A DNA stretch of 64,000 nucleotides from Serinicoccus hydrothermalis. Its GTDB lineage: Bacteria > Actinomycetota > Actinomycetes > Actinomycetales > Dermatophilaceae. Of this stretch, positions 49,971 to 60,060 are shown one piece after another. The DNA lies in contig NZ_CP014989.1 of assembly GCF_001685415.1 (NCBI RefSeq), positions 496,001-560,000 on the forward strand. The letters run 5' to 3'. A program made the translations under genes and the position numbers. Position 1 is the first letter of the stretch, and each line of letters begins with the position of its first letter. The notes under the pieces were generated by a model. The model was given only the letters and a program-made list of their open reading frames with translations. It was not told the DNA's origin and did not search any database.

Positions 49971-52100
49971 ATGGAACTCTGGCCCGGATCGGCCTATCCC
50001 CTCGGCGCGACCTTCGACGGCCGAGGCACGAACTTCGCCCTCTTCTCCGAGCACGCGACCGGCGTGGACCTCTGCCTCATCAACGACCGCGCGATCGAGA
50101 CGACGGTGCCGCTCACCGAGGTCGACGCCCACGTCTGGCACGGCTACGTCCCCAACTGCCAGCCGGGTCAGCGCTACGGCTTCCGGGTGCACGGGCCCTA
50201 CGAGCCGTCCGAGGGCCACCGGTTCAACCCGCACAAGCTGCTCATGGACCCTTACGCGAAGGCGGTCGCCGGCCAGATCCGCGGCCACCAGGGTCTGTTC
50301 GCCTACGACTTCGGCGACCCCAGCTCCTACAACACCGACGACTCGGCGCTGCACACCATGACCTCGGTCGTCATCAACCCCTTCTTCGACTGGGGCCACG
50401 ACCGGCCGCCCCAGCACGCCTACCACGACAGCGTCATCTACGAGGCGCACATCAAGGGCCTGACGATGAACCACCCCGAGGTGCCGCCGGAGATCCGCGG
50501 CACGTATGCCGGCGTCGCGCACCCGGCCGTGGTCGACCACCTCGTCAAGCTCGGGGTGACCGCGGTGGAGCTGCTGCCGGTGCACCAGTTCGTCGACGAC
50601 CCCCACCTGCAGGACCAGGGGCTGTCGAACTACTGGGGCTACAACACCATCGGCTTCCTCGCCCCGCACAACGGCTACTCCGCCTACGGCCACCGCGGCC
50701 AGCAGGTGACCGAGTTCAAGTCGATGGTCAAGACGCTGCACGAGGCGGGCATCGAGGTCATCCTCGACGTGGTCTACAACCACACGGCGGAGGGCAACCA
50801 CCTCGGCCCGACGCTGTCCTTCCGCGGCATCGACAACGCCAGCTACTACCGGCTCGTCGACTTCGACAAGGCGCACTACTACGACACGACGGGCACCGGC
50901 AACAGCCTGCTCATGCGCAGCCCGCACGTGCTGCAGCTCATCATGGACAGCCTGCGCTACTGGGTCACCGAGATGCACGTCGACGGCTTCCGCTTCGACC
51001 TCGCCGCCACTCTGGCCCGGCAGTTCCACGAGGTCGACAAGCTCTCGGCCTTCTTCGACATCGTCCAGCAGGACCCGGTGATCTCGCAGGTCAAGCTCAT
51101 CGCCGAGCCGTGGGACCTCGGCGACGGGGGCTACCAGGTCGGCAACTTCCCGCCGTTGTGGACCGAGTGGAACGGCAAGTACCGCGACGTCGTCCGCGAC
51201 TACTGGCGCGGCGCCCCGGCGACGATGGGCGAGTTCGCCTCCCGCATCACCGGCTCCAGCGACCTCTACGAGCAGAGCGGCCGCCGCCCGTATGCCTCGA
51301 TCAACTTCGTCGTCGCGCACGACGGCTTCACCCTCGCCGACCTCGTGACCTACAACGAGAAGCACAACGAGGCCAACGGCGAGGGCGGCAACGACGGCGA
51401 GGACCACAACCGCTCGTGGAACTGCGGCGTCGAGGGGCCGACCGACGACCCGCAGGTCCGGGCGCTGCGGCTGCGGCAGCAGAAGAACTTCCTGGCCACG
51501 CTCATGCTCAGCCAGGGGGTCCCGATGCTCGCGCACGGCGACGAGATGGGGCGCACCCAGGACGGCAACAACAACGTCTACGCCCAGGACAACGAGCTCG
51601 CCTGGATGGACTGGGACCTGGACCCGGACCAGGCCGAGCTGCTGGAGTTCACCTCACGGCTCATCGAGCTGCGTCGCGAGCACCCCGCCTTCCGGCGTCG
51701 TCGCTTCTTCGCCGGGGACGCCGGGCACGGTGGTCAGAGCGAGCTCGGTGACATCCAGTGGTACGCCCCCGGCGGCGAGGTCATGACCGAGGAGCGCTGG
51801 CACAGCCGCGAGCAGGCGGTCATGGTCTTCCTCAACGGCGAGGCCATCAGCGAGCGGGACGAGACCGGCCGCCCGGTCACCGACGACCACTTCCTGCTGC
51901 TCTTCAACGGCCACCACGAGGCGGTCGACTTCACCGTGCCGGACGGGATGAACACCCCGACCTGGCAGGTCGTCGTCGACACCAGCGGCGACGACCTGGA
52001 CGACGAGGTGCCCTGGGAGACCGGCGGCACCCACCAGATGCCGGCCCGGGCCGTGGTGGTCCTGCAGGCCACGCCGCAGCCCGGGCTCTCCGGGGACTGA
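49971..52100 (+). CDS. glgX: Glycogen debranching enzyme GlgX
   Basis: 709 residues, GH13 isoamylase-type. An N-terminal CBM48 (PLGATFDGRGTNFALFSEHA) is followed by the barrel with VILDVVYNHTAEGNHLG. The nucleophile is in HVDGFRFDLAATLAR, the acid/base in LIAEPWDLGDGGYQVG, and the third acid in FVVAHDGFTLADLVTYNEKH. It hydrolyses alpha-1,6 branches of glycogen limit dextrins. ATG 49971 begins the CBM48 directly; the frame is open about 1.1 kb further upstream, antisense to the BrkB gene, and that part is spurious. TACACT at 49902-49907 may be its -10. Confidence 0.96.
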   Translation: MELWPGSAYPLGATFDGRGTNFALFSEHATGVDLCLINDRAIETTVPLTEVDAHVWHGYVPNCQPGQRYGFRVHGPYEPSEGHRFNPHKLLMDPYAKAVAGQIRGHQGLFAYDFGDPSSYNTDDSALHTMTSVVINPFFDWGHDRPPQHAYHDSVIYEAHIKGLTMNHPEVPPEIRGTYAGVAHPAVVDHLVKLGVTAVELLPVHQFVDDPHLQDQGLSNYWGYNTIGFLAPHNGYSAYGHRGQQVTEFKSMVKTLHEAGIEVILDVVYNHTAEGNHLGPTLSFRGIDNASYYRLVDFDKAHYYDTTGTGNSLLMRSPHVLQLIMDSLRYWVTEMHVDGFRFDLAATLARQFHEVDKLSAFFDIVQQDPVISQVKLIAEPWDLGDGGYQVGNFPPLWTEWNGKYRDVVRDYWRGAPATMGEFASRITGSSDLYEQSGRRPYASINFVVAHDGFTLADLVTYNEKHNEANGEGGNDGEDHNRSWNCGVEGPTDDPQVRALRLRQQKNFLATLMLSQGVPMLAHGDEMGRTQDGNNNVYAQDNELAWMDWDLDPDQAELLEFTSRLIELRREHPAFRRRRFFAGDAGHGGQSELGDIQWYAPGGEVMTEERWHSREQAVMVFLNGEAISERDETGRPVTDDHFLLLFNGHHEAVDFTVPDGMNTPTWQVVVDTSGDDLDDEVPWETGGTHQMPARAVVVLQATPQPGLSGD

Positions 52101-52108
52101 TTCCCCGG
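52090..52108. terminator. Short hairpin between convergent glgX and ppk2
   Basis: A 7-bp stem CCGGGGA/TCCCCGG with a 5-nt loop covers the glgX stop and the 10-bp gap. Confidence 0.5.
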
Positions 52109-52110
52109 GC

Positions 52111-53034
52111 TCAGAGGTCGGCCAGGCGCTCCTGCTGCTCGGCGACGTCGAAGTCGGCCTCCGGCCAGGCGAGGTCGAGCCCGCGCAGGTGCTCCAGGAG
52201 CAGCTGCTGGACGGCGAGCCGGGCATACCACTTGCGGTCGGCGGGCACGACGAACCACGGTGCGTGCCCGGTGCTGCACCGCTCCAGCAGCACCTGGTAT
52301 GCCTCCTGGTAGTCCTCCCAGTGGGCCCGCTCGTCGAGGTCGCCGGGGTTGAACTTCCAGTGCTTGTCCGGGCGGTCGAGCCGCTCGGCGAGGCGCTCCT
52401 TCTGTTCCTGCGGCGAGATGTGCAGCATGACCTTGATGACGGTCACGCCGTCGGCGGCGAGCTTCTCCTCGAAGGAGTTGATCGTGGCGTAGCGCCGCTT
52501 CCACTGCCCCGGCGGCACGAGATCGTGCACCCGGACGACGAGGACGTCCTCGTAGTGCGAGCGGTCGAAGACGCCGATCATCCCCGGCCCGGGGAGGGCC
52601 TTGCGGATGCGCCAGAGGAACGGGTGCTTCTTCTCCTCCGCGGTCGGCACCTTGAAGGCGGTCAGCTCCAGGCCCTGGGGGTCGACGGCCCCGACGACGT
52701 GCCGCATGATGCCGCCCTTGCCGGAGGTGTCCATCCCCTGGACCACGAGAAGCACCCGCTTGCGCCCGCCCGCCCTGGACTCGGCGTAGAGCTTCTCCTG
52801 CAGCGCGTCCAGCTCGTCGTCGGCGGCGGCCAGCGCGTCCTTGCCGGCCTGCTTGTCACCGGAGAAGTGGGGCGTGGAGCGCGGGTCGACGTCGGCGAGG
52901 ACGAAGCCGTCGGTGACCTGGAGCGCCTCGGTGAAGGACGAGGTCGACGACGACGAACCCTTCCTCGCCTTGTCCTTCTGCTTCTTCTTGTCCTTGTCCT
53001 TCTTGCCTGCGGACTTCTTCGACTTCTTCGCCAT
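52111..53034 (-). CDS. ppk2: Polyphosphate kinase 2 family protein
   Basis: 307 residues. A lysine-rich N-terminus (MAKKSKKSAGKKDKDKKK) and Ser-rich linker precede the PPK2 domain. Walker A LLVVQGMDTSGKGGIMRHV (about 95-113), lid and Walker B region GVFDRSHYEDVLVVRVHD, and KVMLHISPQEQKERLAERL. It transfers phosphate between polyphosphate and nucleoside mono- or diphosphates. Single-domain; the exact class (I, II or III) is not settled. Confidence 0.92.
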   Translation of the reverse strand: MAKKSKKSAGKKDKDKKKQKDKARKGSSSSTSSFTEALQVTDGFVLADVDPRSTPHFSGDKQAGKDALAAADDELDALQEKLYAESRAGGRKRVLLVVQGMDTSGKGGIMRHVVGAVDPQGLELTAFKVPTAEEKKHPFLWRIRKALPGPGMIGVFDRSHYEDVLVVRVHDLVPPGQWKRRYATINSFEEKLAADGVTVIKVMLHISPQEQKERLAERLDRPDKHWKFNPGDLDERAHWEDYQEAYQVLLERCSTGHAPWFVVPADRKWYARLAVQQLLLEHLRGLDLAWPEADFDVAEQQERLADL

Positions 53035-53046
53035 CGCCGCAGTCTG

Positions 53047-53682
53047 TCACGCCCCCAACCGCAGCCGCAGCAGCAGATCGCCCTCCCACTCCAGCAGGTG
53101 CGTGGCCCGGCCCAGGAGCTCGGGCAGCCTCACGTCGGCCGGGAGCAGCGAGGGACCCTCCCCGCCGGCGATCACCGGCCGGACGGTGAGGCAGAGCTCG
53201 TCGACGGCCCCCGCCGCGACCCAGGCCCCGAAGAGCGCCGGGCCGCCGTCGACCACCACCCGGTGCAGGCCCCGCTCCCCGACCGCCTCCAGCACCCGCG
53301 CCGGGGTCACCTCGTCGCCGTCGCCGCCGACCACGAGGACGTCGGGGTGGTCGCGCAAGGACTCCGGCACCTTCCCCGAGCGGGTGACGACGACGAGCAG
53401 GCACCCCTCGAGCGGCCCGTAGCCCTCGCTGCGCGCGGTGCCGGCCCCCACCACCACCGCCTGCGCCCAGCGACGCTGCGTCCCGAAGGCGGCGTGGTCC
53501 CCCGCCGAGCCCTCGTTGAGCCCGCCGCTGAGACCGTCCGGTCCGGTGACCCTGCCGTCCAGCGTGGCGATGAAGCTGCCGCGCACCCAGCGGGCACCGG
53601 GATCCGCGTCGTCCGGCACGGCATACCAGTCGTCCAGCTCGCCCTCGGTGAGCGGCCCGCGGGCGAGCTCGAGGGCGGTCAT
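53047..53682 (-). CDS. Stand-alone RibD C-terminal/dihydrofolate reductase-fold protein
   Basis: 211 residues. RGSFIATLDGRVTGPDGLSG near the N-terminus, AVVVGAGTARSEGYGPL, and HRVVVDGGPALFGAWVAAGA with VDELCLTVRPVIAGG. These are the NADPH/substrate elements of RibD-C reductases, with no deaminase domain. GGGAGC precedes ATG 53682. It resembles the reductase half of the fusion at 40025. It may be a paralogous pyrimidine reductase or a general flavin/pterin-type reductase. Confidence 0.83.
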   Translation of the reverse strand: MTALELARGPLTEGELDDWYAVPDDADPGARWVRGSFIATLDGRVTGPDGLSGGLNEGSAGDHAAFGTQRRWAQAVVVGAGTARSEGYGPLEGCLLVVVTRSGKVPESLRDHPDVLVVGGDGDEVTPARVLEAVGERGLHRVVVDGGPALFGAWVAAGAVDELCLTVRPVIAGGEGPSLLPADVRLPELLGRATHLLEWEGDLLLRLRLGA

Positions 53683-53696
53683 CGCTGCTCCCGTCG

Positions 53697-54923
53697 TCAG
53701 CGCACGAAGGAGGCGACGAGGTCCTCCCAGAGCGAGGGGTTGGTGTTCCACTCCTGGCAGTGCCGGGCCTGCGGCCAGACGAAGGTCTGGACGAGCCCCG
53801 GGCGGCGCCGGGCCAGGTCCTGCGAGGGCCCGTAGGGGACCGTCTCGTCGGTCATCGAGTGGATGATGAAGATCCGGTGGCTGACCTCGTCGGCCCGGTC
53901 CACCCAGTTGGTCGCGGCCACGTCGACAGGCTCCGCGACGCGCAGCAGGTGGCGGGAGGCCTTGCTGCGCAGCAAGCTGCGCGCGAGCTGCTCGATCGGG
54001 CGGGGGATGAAGTGCAGGTCCGCCTGGTGCGCGAGCACCGAGCCCCAGTCGATGACCGGGCCGTTGAGCACGACCCGCTGCACCCGGTGCGCGACGTCCG
54101 AGCGGTTGAGCGCCTGCAGCACGATCGCGCCGCCCATCGACCACCCGAGGAGCACGAGGCGGCGGGCGCCGTGGGCGAGGGCATACCGCATCGCGGCGTC
54201 GATGTCGCGCCACTCCGAGAGCCCGAGGCTGTAGCGGCCGTCGGACGACGGCGGTGCCCCGATGTCGTTGCGGTACATCGGGATCAGGCAGGTGTAGCCC
54301 AGCCGGTGCAGGACCGGAACGGCACGCAACGTCTCGCCGCGCTGGGCGCTGCGCCCGTGCACGAGGATCGCCCAGTCCTCGCCGTGGGCGCCCGCCGGGT
54401 CACCGGGCACCCGCCACGCCGGCAGGTCGCCGATGTCGGAGGCGACCAGCACGTCCTCGTGCTCCAGCCCGAGCGAGCTGCCGGGGTCGCCGCAGTAGAA
54501 GTACTTGTTCCACCGCGCGGGGCCGGGCACCATCTCGCCGGCGTCGACCCCCAGCAGCCGGCGGGTCACGACGGTATGCCGCCGCTGCCCCCGGCCGTGC
54601 TCCTCCGGCTCGGTGCGGGCCGGCCCGACCACCTCGCCGAGCCGGGCGTGCCCGCGCCCGTGGTCCAGCCACAGCCCGTAGCGCCCGGCCGAGGTCGTCT
54701 GCGGGTCGGCCCGCAGGGTCACCGTGCCCGCATCAGCGTCCACCGACACGACGGTGACGTCGTCCTTCTTCTCGTGCTCCGGGGTGATGATGCGGTGGGC
54801 GAAATAGGTCGCGGTGCCCATCGACACCGCCCCGCCCAGGGCCGCTCCCCCGGCGACGGCCGTCCCCACCGCCGCCGCGCGGCTCGCGGTGCTCGTCATC
54901 CGCGTCACGTCAGGCCCCCTCAC
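53697..54923 (-). CDS. Membrane-anchored alpha/beta hydrolase
   Basis: 408 residues. One N-terminal hydrophobic segment (AVGTAVAGGAALGGAVSMGT) probably anchors it. The hydrolase domain from about 180 has DWAILVHGRSAQRGETLR (oxyanion strand), the nucleophile elbow LLGWSMGGAIVLQAL, and the catalytic Asp region FIIHSMTDETVPYG, His in ARHCQEWN. The GTG at 54923 overlaps the ligC stop as GTGA, which favours this start over later ones. Esterase or peptidase of unknown substrate. Confidence 0.83.
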   Translation of the reverse strand: MRGPDVTRMTSTASRAAAVGTAVAGGAALGGAVSMGTATYFAHRIITPEHEKKDDVTVVSVDADAGTVTLRADPQTTSAGRYGLWLDHGRGHARLGEVVGPARTEPEEHGRGQRRHTVVTRRLLGVDAGEMVPGPARWNKYFYCGDPGSSLGLEHEDVLVASDIGDLPAWRVPGDPAGAHGEDWAILVHGRSAQRGETLRAVPVLHRLGYTCLIPMYRNDIGAPPSSDGRYSLGLSEWRDIDAAMRYALAHGARRLVLLGWSMGGAIVLQALNRSDVAHRVQRVVLNGPVIDWGSVLAHQADLHFIPRPIEQLARSLLRSKASRHLLRVAEPVDVAATNWVDRADEVSHRIFIIHSMTDETVPYGPSQDLARRRPGLVQTFVWPQARHCQEWNTNPSLWEDLVASFVR

Positions 54924-55999
54924 TCCCCCACCACGGGCGCGCCCAGCACCTGCGCCAGCGGGTAGTCGACCGGCTGGTCCAGCTGGTCGTAGGTGCAGCT
55001 GCGCGGCTCACGGTCCTCCCGCCACCGCAGGAACTGCGCGGTATGCCGGAACCGGTCACCCTCGAGGTAGTCGTACTTGACCTCGACCACCCGCTCGGGC
55101 CGCAGCGGGGTGAAGGACAGGTCCTTGCCCGCCGCCCAGCGCGAGCCCTCGCTCTTGCGCGGCGTGTCCGCCTGGAGCTGGGCGGCCCAGTCCCACGGGT
55201 GACCCTCGAAGTCGGTCACGAGCGGCTGCAGCTCGGTGAAGAGCTCCCGGCGCCGGGCCATGGTGAACGAGGACGAGACGCCCACGTGCGCCAGCCGACC
55301 CTCGTCGGTGTAGATCCCCAGCAGCAGCGAGCCGATCGCGTCGTCGCCCGACTTGTGCGTGCGGTAGCCGGCGACCACGGTGTCGGCGGTGCGGGTGTGC
55401 TTGAGCTTGGTGAGGACGCGCTTGTTGGGCTGGTAGGTGGCCTCCGGGTCCTTGCCGATGATGCCGTCCAGGCCGGCGCCCTCGAAGTCGGTGAACCACC
55501 GCATCGCTTCCTCCGCGTCGTCGGTGAGCGGCGACAGGTGCACCGAGCCCTCCGAGACGGCCGGCAGGATCGACTCCAGGCGCGCGCGGCGCTCGCGGAA
55601 GGGCATACCGGTGAGGTCGTCGTCACCCAGGGCGAGCAGGTCGAAGGCGACGAAGGCGGCCGGGGTGCTCTCGCTGAGCATGCGCACCCGCGAGGCGGCC
55701 GGGTGGATGCGCTGCCCGAGCGCCTCGAAGTCCAGGCGGGAGCCGTCCGGCGAGGCGAGGACGATCTCGCCGTCCACGACGCACCGCTCCGGCAGCTCGG
55801 CGAGGGCCGCCACCACGAGCTCGGGGAAGTAGCGGGTCATCGGTTTCTCGTTGCGCGAGCCCAGCTCGACCTCGTCGCCGTCCCGGAAGACGATCGAGCG
55901 GAAGCCGTCCCACTTCGGGTCGTAGCTCCATCCCGCGGGCAGCGTGGCGGCCGGCTTGGCCAGCATCGGCTTGACCGGGGGCATCACGGGCAGGTCCAC
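54920..55999 (-). CDS. ligC: ATP-dependent DNA ligase, LigC type
   Basis: 359 residues, with adenylation and OB-fold domains only. The adenylated lysine is in SYDPKWDGFRSIVFRDGD (motif I). Motif III-like RCVVDGEIVLASPDG, motif IV LDGIIGKDPEATYQP and motif V VLTKLKHTRTADTVVAGY follow. The start VDLPVMPPVKPMLAKP at GTG 55999 matches mycobacterial LigC, which joins nicks in repair together with a stand-alone LigD-like polymerase. Such a polymerase gene is at 57396, with manA inserted between. Confidence 0.92.
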   Translation of the reverse strand: MDLPVMPPVKPMLAKPAATLPAGWSYDPKWDGFRSIVFRDGDEVELGSRNEKPMTRYFPELVVAALAELPERCVVDGEIVLASPDGSRLDFEALGQRIHPAASRVRMLSESTPAAFVAFDLLALGDDDLTGMPFRERRARLESILPAVSEGSVHLSPLTDDAEEAMRWFTDFEGAGLDGIIGKDPEATYQPNKRVLTKLKHTRTADTVVAGYRTHKSGDDAIGSLLLGIYTDEGRLAHVGVSSSFTMARRRELFTELQPLVTDFEGHPWDWAAQLQADTPRKSEGSRWAAGKDLSFTPLRPERVVEVKYDYLEGDRFRHTAQFLRWREDREPRSCTYDQLDQPVDYPLAQVLGAPVVGE

Positions 56000-56021
56000 G
56001 GCGTCAGTCTGCCTGATCCCA

Positions 56022-56054
56022 CCGACAGGCGTCCGCAGCACCGACGTCTGTCGG
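56022..56054. promoter_or_regulatory. Inverted repeat between ligC and manA
   Basis: CCGACAG (56022-56028) and CTGTCGG (56048-56054) form a widely spaced dyad in the divergent region. Possible regulator site, no known consensus matched. Confidence 0.3.
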
Positions 56055-56142
56055 AGGGGGAAGGCATACTGGCGGGCCAGACCGGGAGGACCGGTCGGGA
56101 CCGCACGACCGACCCCAGGACCGCACGACGAAGGACGGTGGC

Positions 56143-56192
56143 ATGTCGGAGGACCTCATCCGCCGGCTCGAGGAGCAGAGCGGGGCCGCCTC

Positions 56193-56196
<4 letters not shown>
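56143..56196 (+). CDS. 17-codon upstream frame coupled to manA
   Basis: MSEDLIRRLEEQSGAAS, preceded by AAGGA about 7 nt from ATG, the best ribosome site in this region. Its TGA overlaps the manA GTG as GTGA. The manA start has no ribosome site of its own, so manA is probably translated by ribosomes finishing this frame. Confidence 0.5.
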
Positions 56197-57386
<1,190 letters not shown>

Positions 57387-57395
57387 CCTGCGGCG

Positions 57396-58472
57396 TCAGC
57401 CCTTCTCGACCCGGTTGCCGTGCTCGTCCCAGTGCTCGGCCACCTTCTTGCTCGGCTGCACCCGGGGCGGCTCCCCCGGCATCTTGGGGTGGTCGGGCGG
57501 GAAGTTGAGCTCACCCAGGCCACGCTCCAGGTCGGCCTCCCACAGCGCGTAGGCCCCGTCGATCGTGCCGGGCTCCTCGTGCAGGCCCGCCCACGCGTCG
57601 CCGTGCTCGGCCAGGAAGTCCGGCACCGTGTGCAGGGTCAGCGCAGCCGGGTCGACCTCGCCCAACTGCTCCCAGGTCAGCGGCACCGACACGGGAGCGC
57701 CGGGCAGGATCCGGGTGCTCCAGGCCGCCGCGAGCGTGCGGTCGCGGGTGGCCTGGTTGAAGTCGACGAAGATCCGCTCCCCCCGCTCCTCCTTCCACCA
57801 CGCCGTCGTCACCAGCTCAGGCATCCGCCGCTCCAGCTCGCGGGCGATCCCGATGACCGCGTGCCGCACCTCGAGGAACTCCAGCCGCGGCTCGATCGCG
57901 GCGAAGACGTGCACGCCGCGGTTGCCCGTGGTCTTGACGAAGGGCGTGAGCCCGACGTCGCTCATCACCTCGCGCAGCCCCCGCGCCGCCTCGACGACGT
58001 CGCCGAATCCGCGTCCCGGCTGTGGGTCCAGGTCGATCCGCAGCTCGTCCGGGTGGTCGTTGTCGCCGCTGCGCACCGGCCACGGGTGCCATGTCACGGT
58101 GCCCATCTGCGCGGTCCACAGCAGGGTGGCGAGGTCGATCTCGTCGATGACGAGCTGCGGGTGGCTGCGGCCGGAGGGGTACGTGCACACGGTCGTCCGG
58201 GACCACTCGGGCACGCCCTTGGGCGGGTTCTTGGAGTAGAACTCCTCCCCCTCGATGCCGCCCCGCACGCGCTGCAGGGTCACCGGGCGGTCCGCGAGGG
58301 CGCGCAGCATGGGCTCGGCCACGGCCTGCAGGTATGCCGCCAGGTCGGCCTTGGTGATCGCCGCACCCGCGTCCGTGGCCGGCCACACCACCTTGTCCGG
58401 GCTGGACAGGCGCACCTGCCGCTCCTGCCCGTCGGGGCCGGGGGCGGTCAGCGTCTGGGCGTCGGCGGGCAT
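57396..58472 (-). CDS. Stand-alone LigD-type polymerase/primase domain
   Basis: 358 residues, an archaeo-eukaryotic primase-fold PolDom without ligase or nuclease domains. Metal Asp pair in [17 protein letters not shown], nucleotide-binding [18 protein letters not shown], third carboxylate in [20 protein letters not shown], and 5'-phosphate region [14 protein letters not shown] near the N-terminus. It acts in gap filling or RNA-biased synthesis at DNA breaks with LigC or Ku-LigD. Equivalent to mycobacterial PolD1, which is encoded beside ligC. No Ku gene is in this window. Confidence 0.92.
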   Translation of the reverse strand: MPADAQTLTAPGPDGQERQVRLSSPDKVVWPATDAGAAITKADLAAYLQAVAEPMLRALADRPVTLQRVRGGIEGEEFYSKNPPKGVPEWSRTTVCTYPSGRSHPQLVIDEIDLATLLWTAQMGTVTWHPWPVRSGDNDHPDELRIDLDPQPGRGFGDVVEAARGLREVMSDVGLTPFVKTTGNRGVHVFAAIEPRLEFLEVRHAVIGIARELERRMPELVTTAWWKEERGERIFVDFNQATRDRTLAAAWSTRILPGAPVSVPLTWEQLGEVDPAALTLHTVPDFLAEHGDAWAGLHEEPGTIDGAYALWEADLERGLGELNFPPDHPKMPGEPPRVQPSKKVAEHWDEHGNRVEKG

Positions 58473-58549
58473 ACCGCGAATCTAGCGCGACCCTGCGTGT
58501 CAGGGGCGAGGTCAGGAAGCATCAGGGGCGTTCGGTCGTTGTCCTGTGC

Positions 58550-59005
58550 ATGAGGCATCACAGCACCCCCGCGACCGACGCGACCCAGCCCGACGCCACG
58601 GCATACCAGAGCGCCAAGAGCGAGCAGGAGTGGCGCGACCAGCTCTCCCCCGCGGAGTACAACGTGCTGCGCGAGGCCGGCACCGAGCGGCCTTTCGTCG
58701 GGGAGTACACCAACACCACGACCGAGGGCGTCTACGCCTGCCGCGCCTGCGGCGCGGAGCTCTTCCGCAGCGAGACGAAGTTCGAGAGCCACTGCGGCTG
58801 GCCGAGCTTCTACTCCCCGCTGGCCGAGGACCGGGTGGAGTACCTCCGCGACGACTCCCTCGGCGCGAGCCGCATCGAGGTGCGCTGCGCGTCCTGCGGC
58901 TCCCACCTCGGGCACGTCTTCGAGGGCGAGGGCTACGACACCCCCACCGACCAGCGCTTCTGCATCAACAGCATCGCGATGACGCTGGAGCCCAAGGCCG
59001 GCTGA
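58550..59005 (+). CDS. msrB: Peptide-methionine (R)-S-oxide reductase
   Basis: 151 residues. Two zinc CxxC pairs (ACRACGAEL and [10 protein letters not shown]), substrate element [11 protein letters not shown], and catalytic Cys in [10 protein letters not shown]. Repairs R-methionine sulfoxide. ATG 58550 has no clear ribosome site. The 3' end is partly duplicated after the stop and followed by a perfect palindrome. Confidence 0.95.
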   Translation: MRHHSTPATDATQPDATAYQSAKSEQEWRDQLSPAEYNVLREAGTERPFVGEYTNTTTEGVYACRACGAELFRSETKFESHCGWPSFYSPLAEDRVEYLRDDSLGASRIEVRCASCGSHLGHVFEGEGYDTPTDQRFCINSIAMTLEPKAG

Positions 59006-59058
59006 GGCTTCCGCCCCGCTGACCCTGGAGCTCGGGGCCCGCTGAGGCTTCCACCCCG
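58985..59058 (+). repeat. Imperfect tandem duplication of the msrB 3' end
   Basis: CTGGAG...GCTGAGGCTTCCGCCCCG (58985-59018) recurs 40 bp on as CTGGAG...GCTGAGGCTTCCACCCCG (59025-59058), including the stop codon TGA. The two copies differ mainly in the middle. Confidence 0.65.
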
Positions 59059-59109
59059 AATTCGACCTCTCGAAACGTCGCCATGGCGACGTTTCGAGAG
59101 GTCGAATTC
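59058..59109. terminator. 52-bp perfect palindrome without spacer
   Basis: From GAATTC to GAATTC, centred on CCATGG at 59083/59084, every base pairs (26-bp arms, no loop in DNA). It lies 10 bp from the convergent ProC-like stop and 50 bp after msrB, so it can serve as a bidirectional terminator. Its length and perfection are exceptional here. Confidence 0.85.
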
Positions 59110-59118
59110 ATGCGTGGC

Positions 59119-59919
59119 TCAGCCGTCGGAACTATCTGCCTCGTAGGCGCCGCCGGTCTGCCGGCGGAAGATCTCGTCGAGGCCGGCCCGGGTCGCCTCC
59201 GGCACCCCCGCCTGGCGCAGCAGCGTCGCGAGCTGCTCGTTGCCTCCGCCCGGGGTGGCATGGCCGCGCAGGAGCTCCTGCATGTCGAGGCCGTCCTGCG
59301 CCAGCGGCGCCGCGACGTGGGCGAAGCTCTGGCCGAGCAGCCGGTCGGCGTCAGCCTGCGGCATACCGTGGTCGACGAGGAAGCGCGCCACGGTGGCGAG
59401 GTAGTCGAAGAAGGGGGCGACCGTCCCGAGCGCCGTGGCGACGGCATCGAACTGCTCGTCGCTGCCGACGGCCACGACCCCGCCCGTGCGCTCGAAGACC
59501 TCGCGCGCAGCCGGCAGGTCCGGACGCAGCGGCGTGGCCCAGGCCCGTTGCGCCGTCGCGACCATCGGGACGGCCCGGGCGACCTGCGACGCGGGCGCGA
59601 CAGCGGCAGCCAGATCCGCGCCGGTCAGCCCGGCGACCGCGCTGACGACGGTCTGCCCGGGGCGCCAGTCGAGGTCCGCCAGCAGGTCCGCGTCCCGCAG
59701 CCGCAGGCAGACCAGCACCACGTCGGCCCGGTCGAGGACCTCCTGGTTGTCGCCCGCCACCACGACGGAGGGGTATGCCTGCGTCAGCCGGGCGCCCGCC
59801 TCCGCGCCGCGGGGCGAGAGCACGACCGGTGGCGCGTCGTCCACGCCCTCGCACAGGCCGGTGACGACGGCGGAGGCGAGGGCGCCGACGCCGAGGACGC
59901 CGATGGTGAGTGGGGGCAT
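59119..59919 (-). CDS. Pyrroline-5-carboxylate reductase-like NAD(P)-binding protein
   Basis: 266 residues. Rossmann start LTIGVLGVGALASAVVTGL, then VVLSPRGAEAGARLTQAYPS (NADP-type Arg), ADVVLVCLRLRDA and VARAVPMVATAQR. The ProC-like C-terminal dimer domain is present but divergent (QSFAHVAAPLAQDGLDMQEL, HATPGGGNEQLATLLRQAG with the family's TPGG). ATG 59919 gives the normal N-terminus. It may be a genuine ProC or an oxidoreductase relative; canonical ProC is usually more conserved. Confidence 0.78.
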   Translation of the reverse strand: MPPLTIGVLGVGALASAVVTGLCEGVDDAPPVVLSPRGAEAGARLTQAYPSVVVAGDNQEVLDRADVVLVCLRLRDADLLADLDWRPGQTVVSAVAGLTGADLAAAVAPASQVARAVPMVATAQRAWATPLRPDLPAAREVFERTGGVVAVGSDEQFDAVATALGTVAPFFDYLATVARFLVDHGMPQADADRLLGQSFAHVAAPLAQDGLDMQELLRGHATPGGGNEQLATLLRQAGVPEATRAGLDEIFRRQTGGAYEADSSDG

Positions 59920-59943
59920 ACCCCTAGGGTGGTCGTCCATCGG

Positions 59944-60014
59944 GACCTGGGCAAACTTGTGCACCGGACGCGGCGTCGAGAGAGCTGCATCAGGTGCACA
60001 ACCTTGCCCAGGTC
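59944..60014 (-). terminator. Large imperfect hairpin after chdC
   Basis: 22-nt arms (59944-59965 and 59993-60014) pair with two adjacent mismatches around a 27-nt loop. It lies 47 bp past the chdC stop and just upstream of the ProC-like start, so it is a terminator or attenuator. Confidence 0.6.
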
Positions 60015-60060
60015 GCCCAGGTGGGCTGCCGGTCGGGTAGGCCTTCCCCCGGCCCTCCCC

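Noticed and set aside
56022-56054. LexA-type SOS box before ligC
   Set aside because: The dyad CCGACAG/CTGTCGG does not match the actinobacterial CGAACNNNNGTTCG consensus.
59083-59160. Plus-strand frame starting at the palindrome centre (MATFREVEF)
   Set aside because: Its first codons are only the palindrome arm and the rest is antisense to the ProC-like gene.
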